Origin: SZUA-36 sp963727635
GTDB taxonomy: Bacteria > Pseudomonadota > Gammaproteobacteria > Xanthomonadales > SZUA-36
DNA length: 64,000 nucleotides
NCBI GenBank assembly: GCA_963727635.1
Contig: CAVSHP010000017.1
Coordinates: forward strand, 434,001-498,000
Direction: 5' to 3'
Shown: piece after piece, positions 1-9,776 of the stretch
How positions within the stretch are numbered: position 1 is the first letter of the stretch
How the letters are laid out: every line of letters starts with the position of its first letter
Notes under the pieces: generated by a model
Database searches by the model: none
The model's input: the letters and a program-made list of their open reading frames with translations, nothing else
Told to the model about the DNA's origin: nothing
Program-made: the position numbers and the translations under genes

Positions 1-544
1 CAGGCGCCGCAGCACGGCGTGGCGCAGATCCCTTGACGACCACCTGCGCGACCAAATAAATGAGCCAGAGCAGGCCAGTGGTCACATGGGCGCCGTGCAT
101 GCCGACCAGGGTGAAGAAAGCCGACAGAAAGGCGCTGCGCGATGGGGCCGGCCCCCTGGCTGACCATGCCGGCGAATTCCGAGACCTCGATGAAGAGAAA
201 TGCCGCGCCGAGCGCGAAGGTGAGTGCCGCGAAGATCAGGAAACGTCTCGGCTTCCGCCATTCGACGGCCAGCGCGCCCAGCCCGCACGGTGTAGCTCGA
301 GAGCAACAGGCAGAAGGTCTCGATGAACACATTGCTGAGATCGAACAGCTCGCGCCCGGTCGGTCCGCCGGCGGTGTTGCCCGACAGGACCGCATAGGCG
401 GCAAACAGTCCCGAAAACATCACGATGTCGCTCAGGATGAAGAGCCAGAACCCGTAGGCGACGACGATGCGCATCGGGTGCCGGCCCGGCGCCGTCCGCC
501 CGTTCGAGCTCGGTTGAGACGGCGTTGCTTATGACCGCTGCCAT
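1..544 (-). pseudogene. cyoC: Cytochrome bo-type quinol oxidase subunit III, partial and frameshifted
   Basis: Subunit III of a heme-copper quinol oxidase, an inner-membrane subunit of the bo3 complex. The ATG at 542-544 opens MAAVISNAVS. After one frame change the reading continues with the CyoC signature YGFWLFILSDIVMFSGLFAA and GGPTGRELFDL, then changes frame again near 290. The helix ending in GMHGAHVTTGLLW follows and the gene runs off the window at base 1. It lies 29 bp downstream of cyoB in the usual cyoABC order. At least two single-base frame changes are needed. Conservation of the family sequence across the breaks suggests either recent decay or base-calling error. Confidence 0.85.
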
Positions 545-573
545 GCACGTCCTCCGGGTCCGGCCGGGCCGTT

Positions 574-2520
574 TCAGTCTGCGCAATTTCGCTGCGCCGG
601 GATTTCATAGTGGCGGTCGTCGCTCCAGCCGAACACCAGCATCGTGGTCGCGATCGCGAGCAGGCCGCGGATCACCATCCACCAGATGTGCCAGATCAGC
701 GCAAACCCCGTGACCACCATGAAGAACGAAATGATGAAACCGATCGGGCTGTTGCGCGGCATTTCGATCGATTGATATTCCGCCGGCTCTGCCGGACCCG
801 GCTCCTGCTCCTTCATCTCCCAGAAGGCGTCGATCGCTTCGACCCTGGGCAGCATCTGCGAAGTTGTAGGCCGGCGGCGGCGACGAGGTCGACCATTCCA
901 GGGTGCGGCCGTTCCACGGATCGCCGCTCGGGTCGCGGCGGCGCTCGCGCGTGCGGATGCTGACATAGAGCTGTGCGATCTGGCACAGGATGCCGCAGAA
1001 AATGACCATGGCGCCGGCCTCGGCGACCAGCAGCAGCGGCTGCCAGGCGGGGTCGGGAATATGCTGCAGGCGCCGGGTCATGCCCAGCATGCCCAGCGAT
1101 GTAAAGCGGCGTGAACGCGAGGTAGAAGCCGATGAGCCAGCACCAGAAGCTGGCCTTGCCCCACCGCTCGTCGAGCGTGAAGCCGAATGCCTTCGGGAAC
1201 CAGTAATTGTAGCCGGCGATCGAGCCGAACACGACGCCGCCGATGATGACGTTGTGGAAGTGGGCCACCAGGAACACGCTGTTGTGCAGCACGAAATCGA
1301 CCGGCGGAACGGCCAGCAGAACCCCCGTCAGGCCGCCGATCACGAAGGTGACGATAAAGCCGACGGTAAACAGCATGGGCGTGCTGAACACGATGCGGCC
1401 GCGGAACATGGTGAACAGCCAGTTGAAGACTTTCACGCCGGTCGGGACCGCGATGATCGTCGACATGATGCCGAAAAAGGCGTTGACGTCGGCGCCGGCC
1501 CCCATCGTGAAGAAGTGGTGCAGCCAGACCATGAAAGAGAGGACGCAGATCCCCATGGTCGCCAGCACCATCGAGCGGTAACTGAACAGCGCCTTGCCGG
1601 AAAAGGTCGCGACGACTTCGGAGAAGACACCGAACACCGGCAGGATAAGGATGTAGACCTCCGGGTGGCCCCACGCCCAGAACAGGTTCACGTACATCAT
1701 CTGGTTGCCGCCCGCGTCATTGGTAAAAAAATGCATGCCGAGATAGCGGTCGAGCAGCAGCATCACGAACGTCGACGGTCAGGATCGGAAACGCGGCGAC
1801 GATCAGCAGGTTGACGGCCAGCGCGGTCCAGCAGAACACCGGCATGCGAAAAAGCGTCATGCCGGGCGCGCGCAATTTCAGGATCGTGGTCACGAAATTG
1901 ACGCCGGTCAGCAAGGTGCCAATGCCCGAGATCTGCAACGACCAGAGGTAATAATCGACACCGACGCCGGGCGAAAACGCGAGTTCGGACAGGGGCGGAT
2001 AGCCCATCCAGCCGGTGCGCGCGAAATGGCCGATCACGAGGGACAGGTTGATCAGCAGCGCCCCCGCCGCGGTGAGCCAGAAGCTGATCGAGTTGAGCAC
2101 GGGAAAGGCGACATCGCGCACGCCGATCTGCAGCGGCACGGCAAAGTTCATCAGACCGATCACGAAGCGGCATCGCCACAAAAAAGATCATGATCGTGCC
2201 GTGCGCGGTAAACACCTGGTCGTAGTGCTCCGGGGGCAGGTAACCCTGCGCCGCGCCGACCGCGATCGCCTGCTGCGTGCGCATCATGATGGCGTCGGAA
2301 AAGCCGCGCAGCAGCATGATCGAGCCCGAGGACCACGTACATGACGCCGATGCGCTTGTGATCGACGCTGGTCAGCCACTCGCGCCACAGATACGACCAC
2401 CATCCCTTGACGGTGACGACGCCAGCACGACGAGAATGACGGCCAGCCACCGCTCCCATGGCGATCAGTCGGCAGCGGTTCGTTGAACGGGATGGCCGCC
2501 CAGCTCAGCTTTCCCAGCAT
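574..2520 (-). pseudogene. cyoB: Cytochrome bo-type quinol oxidase subunit I, frameshifted
   Basis: Catalytic subunit I: oxidises quinol, reduces oxygen at the heme-CuB site and pumps protons. Translation begins MLGKLSWAAIPFNEP at 2520, matching the E. coli CyoB N terminus. In order one sees WREWLTSVDHKRIGVMY, HYDQVFTAHGTIMIFF, GVGVDYYLWSLQISGIG, WAWGHPEVYILILPVFG (CuB/heme ligand region), VWLHHFFTMGAG, LVAHFHNVIIGG, DPWNGRTLEWSTSSPPP and IWHIWWMVIRG. These sit in several frames, so at least five indels interrupt about 650 codons, near 2390, 2170, 1765, 1085 and 870. No domain is missing. This is either a pseudogene or a poorly polished sequence. Confidence 0.9.
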
Positions 2521-2521
2521 C

Positions 2522-3405
2522 TCAGCCTCCGCCCGGCCGCACGGCATGGGCAGTCGGCCGCGCCGAACGGCGTCGCCCGCGGGCACTGTCGGGTGTGCTC
2601 GACGATGCGTTCGAAACAGTTTGGCGCGACCGAGCGATAAGTCGGTCGGCGGCACGGCCTTGCTGGGCTTTGCCAAGTGCGTCGTAGCCGGCCGCGTCGA
2701 GCGCAGGCCCGGGCGCCGCGCGCCTGCGCGACCCAGGCGGGGAAATCCGCCGCGCGGCACCGCCTTGACGATGAACCGCATCTCGGAAAAGCCGTCGCCG
2801 CTGTAATTCGCCGAAAACCCGGGAAATTCGCCCGGCTCGATCCGCAAGCAGGTTGAGGTGCGTGGTCATGCCGCCCATCGCGTAGATCTGGCTGCCGATC
2901 TGCGGCACGAAGAACGAATTCATGACCGTCGCCGAGGTGAGCCGGAATTGATCGGCGTTCCGGCCGGAATGACAAGCTCATTGACCGCGGCGATGCCCTG
3001 TTCGGGATAAATGAACAGCCACTTCCAGTCGAGCGCCACGACATCCACCCGCAGCGGCGCTGGCGTTTGCCGGGATCGGCGCCTGCGGATCCAGCTGGTG
3101 CGAGCCGATCCAGATGACGCCGCCCAAGCAGGATCACGATCAGCGTCGGGATCGACCAGACGACGAACTCGATGCGCCCTTCATAGGCCAGGTCGGGCGC
3201 GGCGCGGCGCGCGGATTGGACGGCGCGGTACCACCAGGCAAACGCCAGGGTCGCGACGATCACCGGGCACCACGACGACGAGCATGATCGCCGTGGCGTT
3301 GATCAGCAAAAGCCGCTCCGCCTCCGCGATCGGCCCCTGCGGATCGAACACGCCGGCCGGACTGCAGGAAGCGAGGGGCATTGCGGCGCATGCGACCGCC
3401 AGCAT
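2522..3405 (-). pseudogene. cyoA: Cytochrome bo-type quinol oxidase subunit II, frameshifted lipoprotein
   Basis: Subunit II of the quinol oxidase. A lipobox (PLASC followed by SPAGVFDPQGPI) near 3360 and two membrane helices are followed by the cupredoxin-like domain with MNSFFVPQIGSQIYAMGGM, as in CyoA, then YRSVAPNCFERIVEHTRQ near the C terminus. At least three frame changes are needed, around 3260, 2900 and 2650. The stop (2522-2524) lies one base from the cyoB start, giving tight coupling. The start is uncertain: ATG 3405 leaves no positive charge before the lipobox, so an upstream start near 3485 in another frame is possible. Confidence 0.82.
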
Positions 3406-3529
3406 ACCAAACCGGACTGGCGGCCAGCCCTTACCCAGCGGATCGGTGCTTCTGAATGTCGATCGTGGGCTTCCAGGACGCTCAAGCCTGGAAATCGACC
3501 TGCTGTGTTCGATCTGCATCACTTGGGAG

Positions 3530-3781
3530 TTATGCCCCGTTCCAGAGCACCTTCTGGCCTCTCCCGCCGGCGCGGAAAACAAGGCGGACAAGGGCGACCA
3601 ACACAGCCGTGCGGCTGCCCGTGCTGGGCAATTCCGGCACAAATGGCGAGTGATGATGGCTGTTGTCCCCGAAAAGCTTCTGTGCGTGTAGTCGGGGGAA
3701 GGCGGCGCAGTTTCCGAGACCAACGGCGAAACCTGCCTCGGCGGGCGCCGTGAGTGTATCGGTGAATTGGAGAGTGTCCAT
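3530..3781 (-). CDS. Small hypothetical ORF upstream of cyoA
   Basis: An 83-codon reading frame beginning MDTLQFTDTLTAPAEAG. It has a His run (HHHSPF), then ELPSTGSRTAV, a short hydrophobic stretch and an Arg-containing tail. The LPSTG string superficially resembles a sortase motif, but the segment after it is short and broken by Arg. I recognise no family. The neighbouring cyo genes are full of frameshifts, so this could also be a fragment of something longer. Low confidence that it is expressed. Confidence 0.2.
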   Translation of the reverse strand: MDTLQFTDTLTAPAEAGFAVGLGNCAAFPRLHAQKLFGDNSHHHSPFVPELPSTGSRTAVLVALVRLVFRAGGRGQKVLWNGA

Positions 3782-4321
3782 TTTCAGGGCTCGGCTTCTC
3801 CTCTGTGGCTAGTGGCTGGTGTCTTTCGCCGATTTCCGGCTACGGTCGGCGCCCGGGTGGGACGCAACGGGACAGTCCGGTCAGAACGGCTAGCGGTCCG
3901 GTGCGATCGATCGCCAAGCTTTGGTCATGTTGCGAGGATGAGCTCCGGATAAAACCGCATGTATTGAGGATTATATGTAAAACAACCAGACTTTTCATGT
4001 GATCCTCAACCTTTGGGCCTCCCCTAATCCTCCCCAAACCGGCTTTGTTGCAATTCCGGTCAGTTATATTGCCGGATTCCACCGAGGGCTCGCAGAAAAG
4101 TCAGGAAAAGTCAGGAGAAAATTCAGGACACCCACATCTACAGCGAGAAGTCGTGGGTATCCCGACTTTTTTAGCTAGCAAGAAGTTGTGGGTGTCCTGA
4201 CTCTTGCTGCTGACGCTTGCTGGCAATTAATGACGTTGCGGAACTAATCGCAATTATTCACTTTCTCATTCAGGGACAGAGGGGTCGCCGCAATGCCCAA
4301 CTTCAAGGAACCATCAAGATC
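3782..4321. other. Gene-poor interval upstream of the MBL-fold gene
   Basis: About 540 bp with no convincing gene. Its right part (4097-4203) is a family B repeat, annotated separately. The left part is a transition from GC-rich cyo-like sequence to AT-rich DNA, and I see nothing else recognisable in it. Confidence 0.5.
4097..4203. repeat. Family B palindromic element, compound copy
   Basis: Repeats of AAAGTCAGGA lead into TTCAGGACACCCACATCT (from about 4122). A degenerate inverted copy (GTGGGTATCCCGACTTTT) and a better one (GTTGTGGGTGTCCTGACT, ending near 4202) follow. The arms can pair into a hairpin. The same motif recurs at roughly ten places in this window. Confidence 0.8.
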
Positions 4322-5050
4322 ATGAAAACAAACCATCAAAGCAACACGACCATCGATGAAATCGCTGACAATATTTACCGGATCAGCACGCCGGTGCCGC
4401 CAGAGGCCATACCGGGCGGTTTTACTTTTAACCAATACCTGGTCGTGGATGAGCAGCCCATGGTCTACCATACGGGTCCGCGTAAGATGTTTCCTTTTAC
4501 CAGCGAAGCCATCAGCGCGATCATTCCTGTCAACACGCTGCGTTATATCGGGTTTTCTCATTATGAGGCTGACGAATGTGGCGCCCTCAATAATTTTCTG
4601 GAGGCCGCACCGGGCGCCGAGCCACTTTGCAGCACAATTGCAAAAATGGTCAGCGTAGATGACATTGCTATACGGCCAGCCCGCGCGCTGGCGGACGGTG
4701 AACAGCTTTCGCTGGGTGAAAAAGTCATCCAGTGGATAGATACACCTCATTTTCCCCATGGCTGGGAGTGCGGCCACCTTTTCGAGACGACAACAAAGAC
4801 TCTATTCTGCGGTGATCTATTCACCCAGGGGGCTGATAAGCACGAACCCTTGTCTGAAAGAGATATCCTCGATTCCAGCGAGGAAATGCGTGGCGCACTG
4901 GACTACTATTCCCATACCAGGCACTCACATGAACTGGCGGATAAGCTCGCGATGACTTCACCCAGGCTCCTCGCCTGTATGCACGGGTCTGCCTGGCAAG
5001 GGGATGGTGCATTGCTTCTGCGAAAACTGGCGAACCGCCTGGTGGTTTAA
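4322..5050 (+). CDS. MBL-fold metallo-hydrolase of the oxygen-diiron type
   Basis: A 242-aa metallo-beta-lactamase-fold protein. The motif SHYEADECGALN (HxExD) is the pattern used by flavodiiron-like (ODP family) domains rather than the classical HxHxDH. DTPHFPHGWECG, LFCGDLFTQG and a C-terminal CMHGSAW complete the metal-site pattern. There is no flavodoxin domain, so it is a stand-alone diiron or di-metal domain. The start at MKTNHQSN is chosen because AAGGA lies about 12 nt upstream; a longer frame exists from 4217 but its extra residues look non-coding. Substrate unknown; roles in oxygen or NO sensing or reduction are possible by family. One of the few intact genes in this end of the window. 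Confidence 0.8.
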   Translation: MKTNHQSNTTIDEIADNIYRISTPVPPEAIPGGFTFNQYLVVDEQPMVYHTGPRKMFPFTSEAISAIIPVNTLRYIGFSHYEADECGALNNFLEAAPGAEPLCSTIAKMVSVDDIAIRPARALADGEQLSLGEKVIQWIDTPHFPHGWECGHLFETTTKTLFCGDLFTQGADKHEPLSERDILDSSEEMRGALDYYSHTRHSHELADKLAMTSPRLLACMHGSAWQGDGALLLRKLANRLVV

Positions 5051-5087
5051 AGCGGCTTCATGCAGGCGCCGGATGAGGATAGAGAAA

Positions 5088-5124
5088 CGTCAGGACATCC
5101 CCGGTTCTCTGTCCGGGTGTCCTT
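5088..5124. repeat. Degenerate family B hairpin after the MBL-fold gene
   Basis: GTCAGGACATCCCCGG is followed after a short loop by CCGGGTGTCCT, an imperfect inverted repeat carrying the family B core. It sits 38 bp past the MBL-fold stop and may act as its terminator. Confidence 0.55.
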
Positions 5125-5335
5125 GATTTTGGCTCGCTTTCGGCTGCTCGTTTCTGGCAGATTACAACTCCCGCGCGCAATTGGGATAAAATCGTGAACA
5201 ACCGCACCATCCAAAAGAAAAGTTTTTACTCTGACCCCAGTTATTACTCAACTGAAATAGCGCCGGTTGCACATACTTTTATTATTTGCAGAATTTTTGA
5301 CTCGAGACGGGTGAAGAAATAGAAGAAGAAATAGT

Positions 5336-5430
5336 AAGAAATAGAAGACACCCACATCTTAGAGATTGACCTACTAACAACCAGGCAAAGGAGAAGAGTA
5401 GTTGGAGGGGGAAGAGTGGTGGGTGTCTCA
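5336..5430. repeat. Family B element abutting the amidohydrolase 3' end
   Basis: The left arm AGAAGACACCCACATCTT (to 5360) and the right arm GTGGGTGTCT (5419-5428) form an inverted pair about 55 bp apart. A near-identical left arm with the same AAGAAAT lead-in occurs at 53368-53392. The stop codon of the minus-strand amidohydrolase (5428-5430) lies at the edge of the right arm, so the element defines that gene's end. Confidence 0.75.
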
Positions 5431-6369
5431 GTTCTCACTCCGCTCTCCGGCCGAAAGGGAAGCCCTGGTGAATATCTTCCCGCCGAGGATAACGCGGGTT
5501 ATGCTGTTATATGCGCTCACGTCTTCCAGCGGATTGGCCTCCAGTAGCAGTAGGTCCGCACGTTTGCCAGCCTCGATGGTGCCGATTTCCGTATCCAGAT
5601 GAAAGGCTCTGGCGTTGCCAATTGTGAGCGACTCGAACAGGGTCCTCAGCGGTACCCCTGCACGTCTCCAGGCCTGCATTTCCCAGTAGCCGGCGAGGCC
5701 GGGCGGTGAGGCCCAACCGAATCCGCCCACCGCCGTATCGGTACCGAACAACAGCCTGGCGCCATCTGCATCCATGCGACCGATCAGTCTCTCGTAGCGG
5801 GACACATAGCCTGACAATAGCGAGGGAAAGTCCTCGACCGTCTTGTCTTTGCCCAGTTCGGAACCAAATCGGGCAATAAAATCCTCCCGCTGTCTTTGTC
5901 CTTCGGTTCGCAGGTATGTCATGTATGCTGGCGGGACAACATGCGCCCACTCCGGATCGCTAAGCACGGTTGGATCGAACAATGATGCAGTATTGCGAAT
6001 GGTGCTAAACGTGGGCTGCAAACCCGTGCCGCTTCTTGCGACCTGCCGGGCGATATCTGCAGACTCCGACGAGGGCTCAGGCGCGTCAAAGGGCTGATCC
6101 GGCCACTCCCACATTCCATGGGCCAGGATATCCACGCCGGCCTCGAGGGCAAAGCGATGGCCATTCGGCGTGGTTGCATGCAGTATCACCGGCATGTTGT
6201 AAGCGTGGGCGGCGGCCACCACATCCCGCACGATCTCGACAGAAGGAAGACGGAAGTCGGGCGCTCCACCGGGCCACCACCGGGCCTCTTCATAATAGAG
6301 CTTCACGCAGCGGCCACCGTGTTCCCGCACATATTCGACCACGGCCTGTGTTGTCCGCCGCCATGCTGA
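5428..6369 (-). pseudogene. Amidohydrolase, 5'-truncated
   Basis: C-terminal 300 or so residues of an imidazolonepropionase/prolidase-like amidohydrolase. The sequence shows CVKLYYEE (candidate bridging Lys), VILHATTP and GVDILAHGMWEW (His ligands), LLFGTDTAVGG (catalytic Asp) and the C-terminal strand motif GTIEAGKRADLLLLEANP. The N-terminal HxH metal motif, normally about 100 residues earlier, is absent. The frame runs open to about 6369 and then meets the 3' end of an AraC gene on the other strand, so it was cut by a deletion or rearrangement. The last residues come from the adjacent repeat. Confidence 0.8.
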
Positions 6370-6656
6370 TCCTTGCGCTGCAACGGTTTGCCCGCAAAGT
6401 CGGCGTATCCCCGCGGGAGGTGTCTGCAGCCATCAACGACCACCGGAATTACAACTACAATCAGTGGCTGAATAACTACAGGATCAAAGCGGCGCAGCGG
6501 CAATTGCGTGAGAATCCCGGGCAAAGCATCACCGAGGTGATGTATGCATCGGGGTTTCAGAATAAATCGACCTTCAACGCGGCGTTTTTGGCTTGCTGTG
6601 GCGAAAGCCCAAGCGCCTGGAGAAACCATCTCGACGATGGCGCTGAAACGAAATAG
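6363..6656 (+). pseudogene. AraC-family regulator, C-terminal DNA-binding fragment
   Basis: About 97 residues carrying the two-helix-turn-helix region of AraC regulators: QRFARKVGVSPREVSAAIN, then YNQWLNNYRIKAAQRQL, then ITEVMYASGFQNKSTFNAAF and the closing SPSAWRN. There is no N-terminal sensor domain. The coding stretch begins abruptly where the opposite-strand amidohydrolase is cut (about 6363), so both genes share one breakpoint. An open frame extends upstream to 6036 but is antisense to the amidohydrolase and is not AraC-like. Confidence 0.8.
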
Positions 6657-6698
6657 GTATCAGGTCTGATTGCTTAACATAAAGGAGAACACCAAGCC

Positions 6699-6854
6699 AT
6701 GCCGTCAACTGAACCAAAACGCTGCTGGTGGTGCGGAGACGACCCCTTGTACCAGGCGGGTGTGCCGGTGCACGACGGTCGCGGGAATCTGGCGAATCAA
6801 CATGCGCTCGTCAAATCGCCGGGCGCGCAGCATGTCGACATAGAATTGGCGTAG
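6699..6854 (+). pseudogene. 3-methyladenine DNA glycosylase I, N-terminal fragment
   Basis: A good ribosome binding site (AAAGGAG) precedes ATG 6699 and MPSTEPKRCWWCGDDPLY, which matches the start of Tag-type glycosylases (RCxWCGxDPLY). After about 19 codons the similarity stops. The frame continues through unrelated sequence to a stop at 6854. Only the 5' tip of the gene remains, directly beside the pdhA fragment on the other strand. Confidence 0.65.
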
Positions 6855-6990
6855 ACGTTTTGTTTCGATGTCAGGCAGCAATTGCTCACCCACACTGCCG
6901 TCATGCGCGAGGATGCGCAGCGCTTCGACGGAAAATTCGGGCTTGATTTTAAGCTTCGGGATAAGACCCTCCAGTAACCAGCATGAGTGC
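6795..6990 (-). pseudogene. Pyruvate dehydrogenase E1 alpha, N-terminal fragment
   Basis: Minus-strand translation gives FSVEALRILAHDGSVGEQ then LRQFYVDMLRARRFDERML, the conserved opening of PDH/BCKDH E1-alpha subunits (LxxFYxxMxxARxFDER). The similarity ends at RQ near 6800, where the sequence joins the Tag fragment. The thiamine-diphosphate site is absent, so it cannot be functional. No clear start codon is visible. Confidence 0.6.
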
Positions 6991-7083
6991 AGGTACTCAA
7001 TGCAAGAACCAGGCCGCCATAATGTAGCGCAGTCTGGCCATGAGTCACGCGCTTTCACGTCATTACCCTCAACCGTCACCAAT

Positions 7084-7117
7084 TGTAAAAAATGCCATTT
7101 TGATGGCATTTTTTACA
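7084..7117. terminator. Perfect 15-bp hairpin, probable bidirectional terminator
   Basis: TGTAAAAAATGCCAT and its exact reverse complement are separated by four bases. The stem carries A/T runs on both sides, as expected of a bidirectional rho-independent terminator. It lies between the pdhA fragment and the reductase pseudogene. Confidence 0.7.
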
Positions 7118-7293
7118 TTCTTTGCAGCATGAAATCGTGATCCGCTATCGAGCGCCTGATCAAAGCGATTCATCTGCGTGGTTTCTGACACCAAAACCAG
7201 CTTGTCAAAAGTACGTGAACTTTGAACAAGCCCCGATCCTGCCGGGATCGTATCCCGCCATTGGATTAGTTGCAGACCGTCCGGGGTACTGAA

Positions 7294-8280
7294 TCAGGCA
7301 GCCAGACGCTGCCTGTTCTGGGCTTCCTCGAAATCAATGTCCGGCCCGACCGGCACGATCCCGGTCGGATTGATCGTTTTGTGGCTGACGTAGTAATGCG
7401 GTTTGATATGGTCCATGCGAACGGTGTCTGCGATACCCGGATGCTGGTATAGGTCGCAAACGTAAGGCCACAGGTGGGGATAGTCCACGATACGCCGCTC
7501 GTTGCATTTGAAATGCCCGAAATAAACGGGGTCAAACCGAACCAGCGTGGGAAACAGGCGCCAGTCCGCCTCGGTGGGCTCGTCTCCTGTAGGAAACGCT
7601 GAGGGGCCAGGCGTTTGTCCAGCCAGTCCAGAGATTCAAATAAAGGATCAACGGCTTCTTCATAGGCCTGCTGCGTGGTGGCAAACCCAGCCTTGTAGAC
7701 GCCGTTATTGACCGTTTCATAAATGCGGTCGATTCAGCGCATCGATCTCTTCTTTCAGTTTTCCGGATAGTAATCACCTTCGGCTGCACCGACGTCATCG
7801 AAAGCGGAATTGAACATACGGATGATATCAGCGGATTCATTGCTGACGATCGTGTTGTTCTGCTTGTCCCAGAGAATCGGCACCGACGCACTGCCGGTGT
7901 AATCGGGATCAGCGGCTTGATAGATCTGGTAAACGTAGTCCGCTTGGCACACCGGTTCTGCAAATAGTTCGTCCTGCCCGCCGATGAAGATCCAGCCGTG
8001 ATCGCCCATATGCCAGTGCGTCACCGACAGCGAAATCTGGCTCTCCAGTTTTTTCAGCGACACGAAAGATAAGGGTTCGCTGCGACCATGGGCACGCGTA
8101 TGAGACATACAGATGGTAACGGCCCGGTTCCGCTTTGAACCCGGACTCGCCGGAGGGGCCGGCTTTTCCATCCGCTGTTATCCAATTACGAAATTTCGAT
8201 TCTTTACGTTCAAATCGGCCACCCGTGGACTCGGTGTCATACCACTGGTCACGCCATTTTCCATTGACCAAAAATCCCAT
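7294..8280 (-). pseudogene. Glutathionyl-hydroquinone reductase (xi-class GST), frameshifted
   Basis: Would reduce glutathionyl-hydroquinones with GSH. ATG 8280 has AGGAG just upstream. The reading runs MGFLVNGKWRDQWYDT, then YHLYVSYACPWSQRTLIFR with the catalytic Cys in ACPWS, then ISLSVTHWHMGDHGW, SVPILWDKQNNTIVSNES and a C-terminal HYYVSHKTINPTGIVPVGP. All family landmarks are present but spread over three or more frames (breaks near 8060, 7760 and 7550). Either decayed or mis-sequenced. Confidence 0.85.
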
Positions 8281-8466
8281 TTAGCAACTCCTATAGAACC
8301 TATTAATAAAAATTGTTTCCTGCTCTCCCGCCGAACGCCAACATGGCGTATACAGTTCTGCCCGATGCTCATGGAGGTGGTTGTTTATACATGAGACATA
8401 GAGTCCTACTGTTGATTAACCGGCCAGTGCGTTACTAATTTCCATACCTGGGTAGATGCAAGCATC

Positions 8467-9303
8467 ATGCCGGTGGCTTGCCGCTCCCCGTGGTGCTCAG
8501 GCAGCCGGCAACACGACTCGTTGGCGGAATCAGCCCAGGCACTATCAAAGTCGGTTGCGGTTTATGTGCGCCACCGGCCCGAGACGACCCTGCTTTACCA
8601 GGTCGTTCATGAGTACTGGCCTGAGTTTCAGGCCGAGCTGGCCAGCCATGGCAAGCAATTACCTGCATACGTCACCAAAGAATTCGATGCGTATCTGAAG
8701 TGCGGAAGACTCGAACATGGCTTTCTCAGGGTTCGGTGTGAGGCTTGCCATGACGAGAAACTCGTGGCTTTTAGTTGTAAGAAGCGTGGTTTCTGCCCCA
8801 GTTGTGGAGCACGACGGATGGCGGACAGCGCTGCTCTGCTGGTTGATGAAATCCTGCCTTATCAACCCATGCGCCAATGGGTGCTTAGTTTTCCGTTCCC
8901 GCTGCGTTTTCTGTTTGCCAGTAAACCAGCCGTCATGGGTAAAGTGCTAGGTATCGTTTACCGCACCATCGCTACGCACCTGGCGCACAAAGGCGGCTTT
9001 GCAAAGCCCATGGCGCAGACTGGCGCCGTGACTCTGATCCAGCGCTTCGGCAGTGCTTTGAACCTCAATATACCCCATTTTTCACTACCACATGCTGTTT
9101 CTGGATGGCGTTTACATTGAGGACAAATATGGAACTTCACGGTTTCGTCGGGTTAAAGCCCCAACCAGTGATGAACTATCCAGGTTAACGCATACCATCG
9201 CCCACCGTGTCGGCCGTTACCTTGAGCGCAGGGGTTTGCTGGAACGTGACGCCAGCAATACCTATCTCACCCTGGGGGCCTTGTCCGCCCCGTGTCATTG
9301 GCG
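8467..9303 (+). mobile_element. IS91-family transposase, 3'-truncated and frameshifted
   Basis: IS91 transposase N-terminal two thirds. The zinc-binding domain is visible as VRCEACHDEKLVAFSCKKRG then FCPSCGARRMADS, followed by RQWVLSFPFPLRFLFA and LDGVYIEDKYG. Near 9080 the expected HFHMLFLDG motif is disturbed by a small change that shifts the frame (NIPHFSLPHAV versus MLFLDGVY). Coding similarity ends at about 9290, exactly where an 89-bp family A repeat begins. The Y2 catalytic region and C terminus are missing here; a C-terminal remnant of the same family lies at 15097-15366 on the opposite strand. Confidence 0.85.
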
Positions 9304-9392
9304 GGGGACAGTTTACTTAATTCCCGAAGTTTTAAGCAGTTTTCTCCGGAAAATTAAGTTTCCTCTGATATTCATTTAAGTAAACTGTCCCC
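9304..9392. repeat. Family A (REP/RAYT) element, 89 bp
   Basis: Begins GGGGACAGTTTACTTAA and ends with the inverted TTAAGTAAACTGTCCCC. Across its full 89 bp it matches the copy at 18846-18934. It directly abuts the truncated IS91 gene. Likely a non-autonomous unit moved by the REP-associated transposase at 23649. Confidence 0.85.
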
Positions 9393-9449
9393 TGATAAGC
9401 CTGATAACCTGATTGGAGGGGATGGGTGACCAGCAGCGGTCACCCGGTT

Positions 9450-9776
9450 TCAGCCGCCTGAAATTGCACCAACTATCATGAACGGTTTGCTGCCCGAGGT
9501 AATGGCTTCGGGCAGCGGCGTGTCCGGGTCCTGGTGAGTCAGGTCCTGCTCATTGGCATAGAACCGTACCTTGGGCCGGCGCTTGAAGGTGACATGCTCC
9601 CGTACGGTTCCGCGCAGCATGGGAAAGCGTTGCTCCAGCGCATCCAGGACTGCGCGGGTGCTAACCGGAGGCACAACCTGCAACAGGATTTCACCCTCCA
9701 CCGCAGCCAGGGTGCGCAGATGGTACGGCATGATCAGCCGCACCCCACAGGTAGTTGGGCTGATGCCCACGCTCAT
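9450..9776 (-). CDS. MoaD/ThiS-like ubiquitin-fold protein
   Basis: A 108-aa protein with a beta-grasp pattern: PYHLRTLAAVEGEILLQV, then VLDALEQRFPMLRGTV, KVRFYANEQDLTH and a C terminus AISGG. The terminal Gly-Gly is what E1-like enzymes adenylate in MoaD, ThiS and ubiquitin-like proteins. The start at 9776 overlaps the stop of the BNR gene by four bases (ATGA). A MoeB/ThiF-type E1 lies just upstream in the same direction. It could carry sulfur or modify proteins; no molybdopterin or thiamine genes are adjacent. Confidence 0.8.
   Translation of the reverse strand: MSVGISPTTCGVRLIMPYHLRTLAAVEGEILLQVVPPVSTRAVLDALEQRFPMLRGTVREHVTFKRRPKVRFYANEQDLTHQDPDTPLPEAITSGSKPFMIVGAISGG

Noticed and set aside
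990..1814. Plus-strand 274-codon frame in the cyo region
   Set aside because: Antisense to cyoB, whose conserved helices can be read on the other strand.
3530..3781. Sortase-anchored protein (LPSTG)
   Set aside because: The motif is in a short doubtful ORF, the hydrophobic tail is broken by Arg, and no sortase gene is present in the window.
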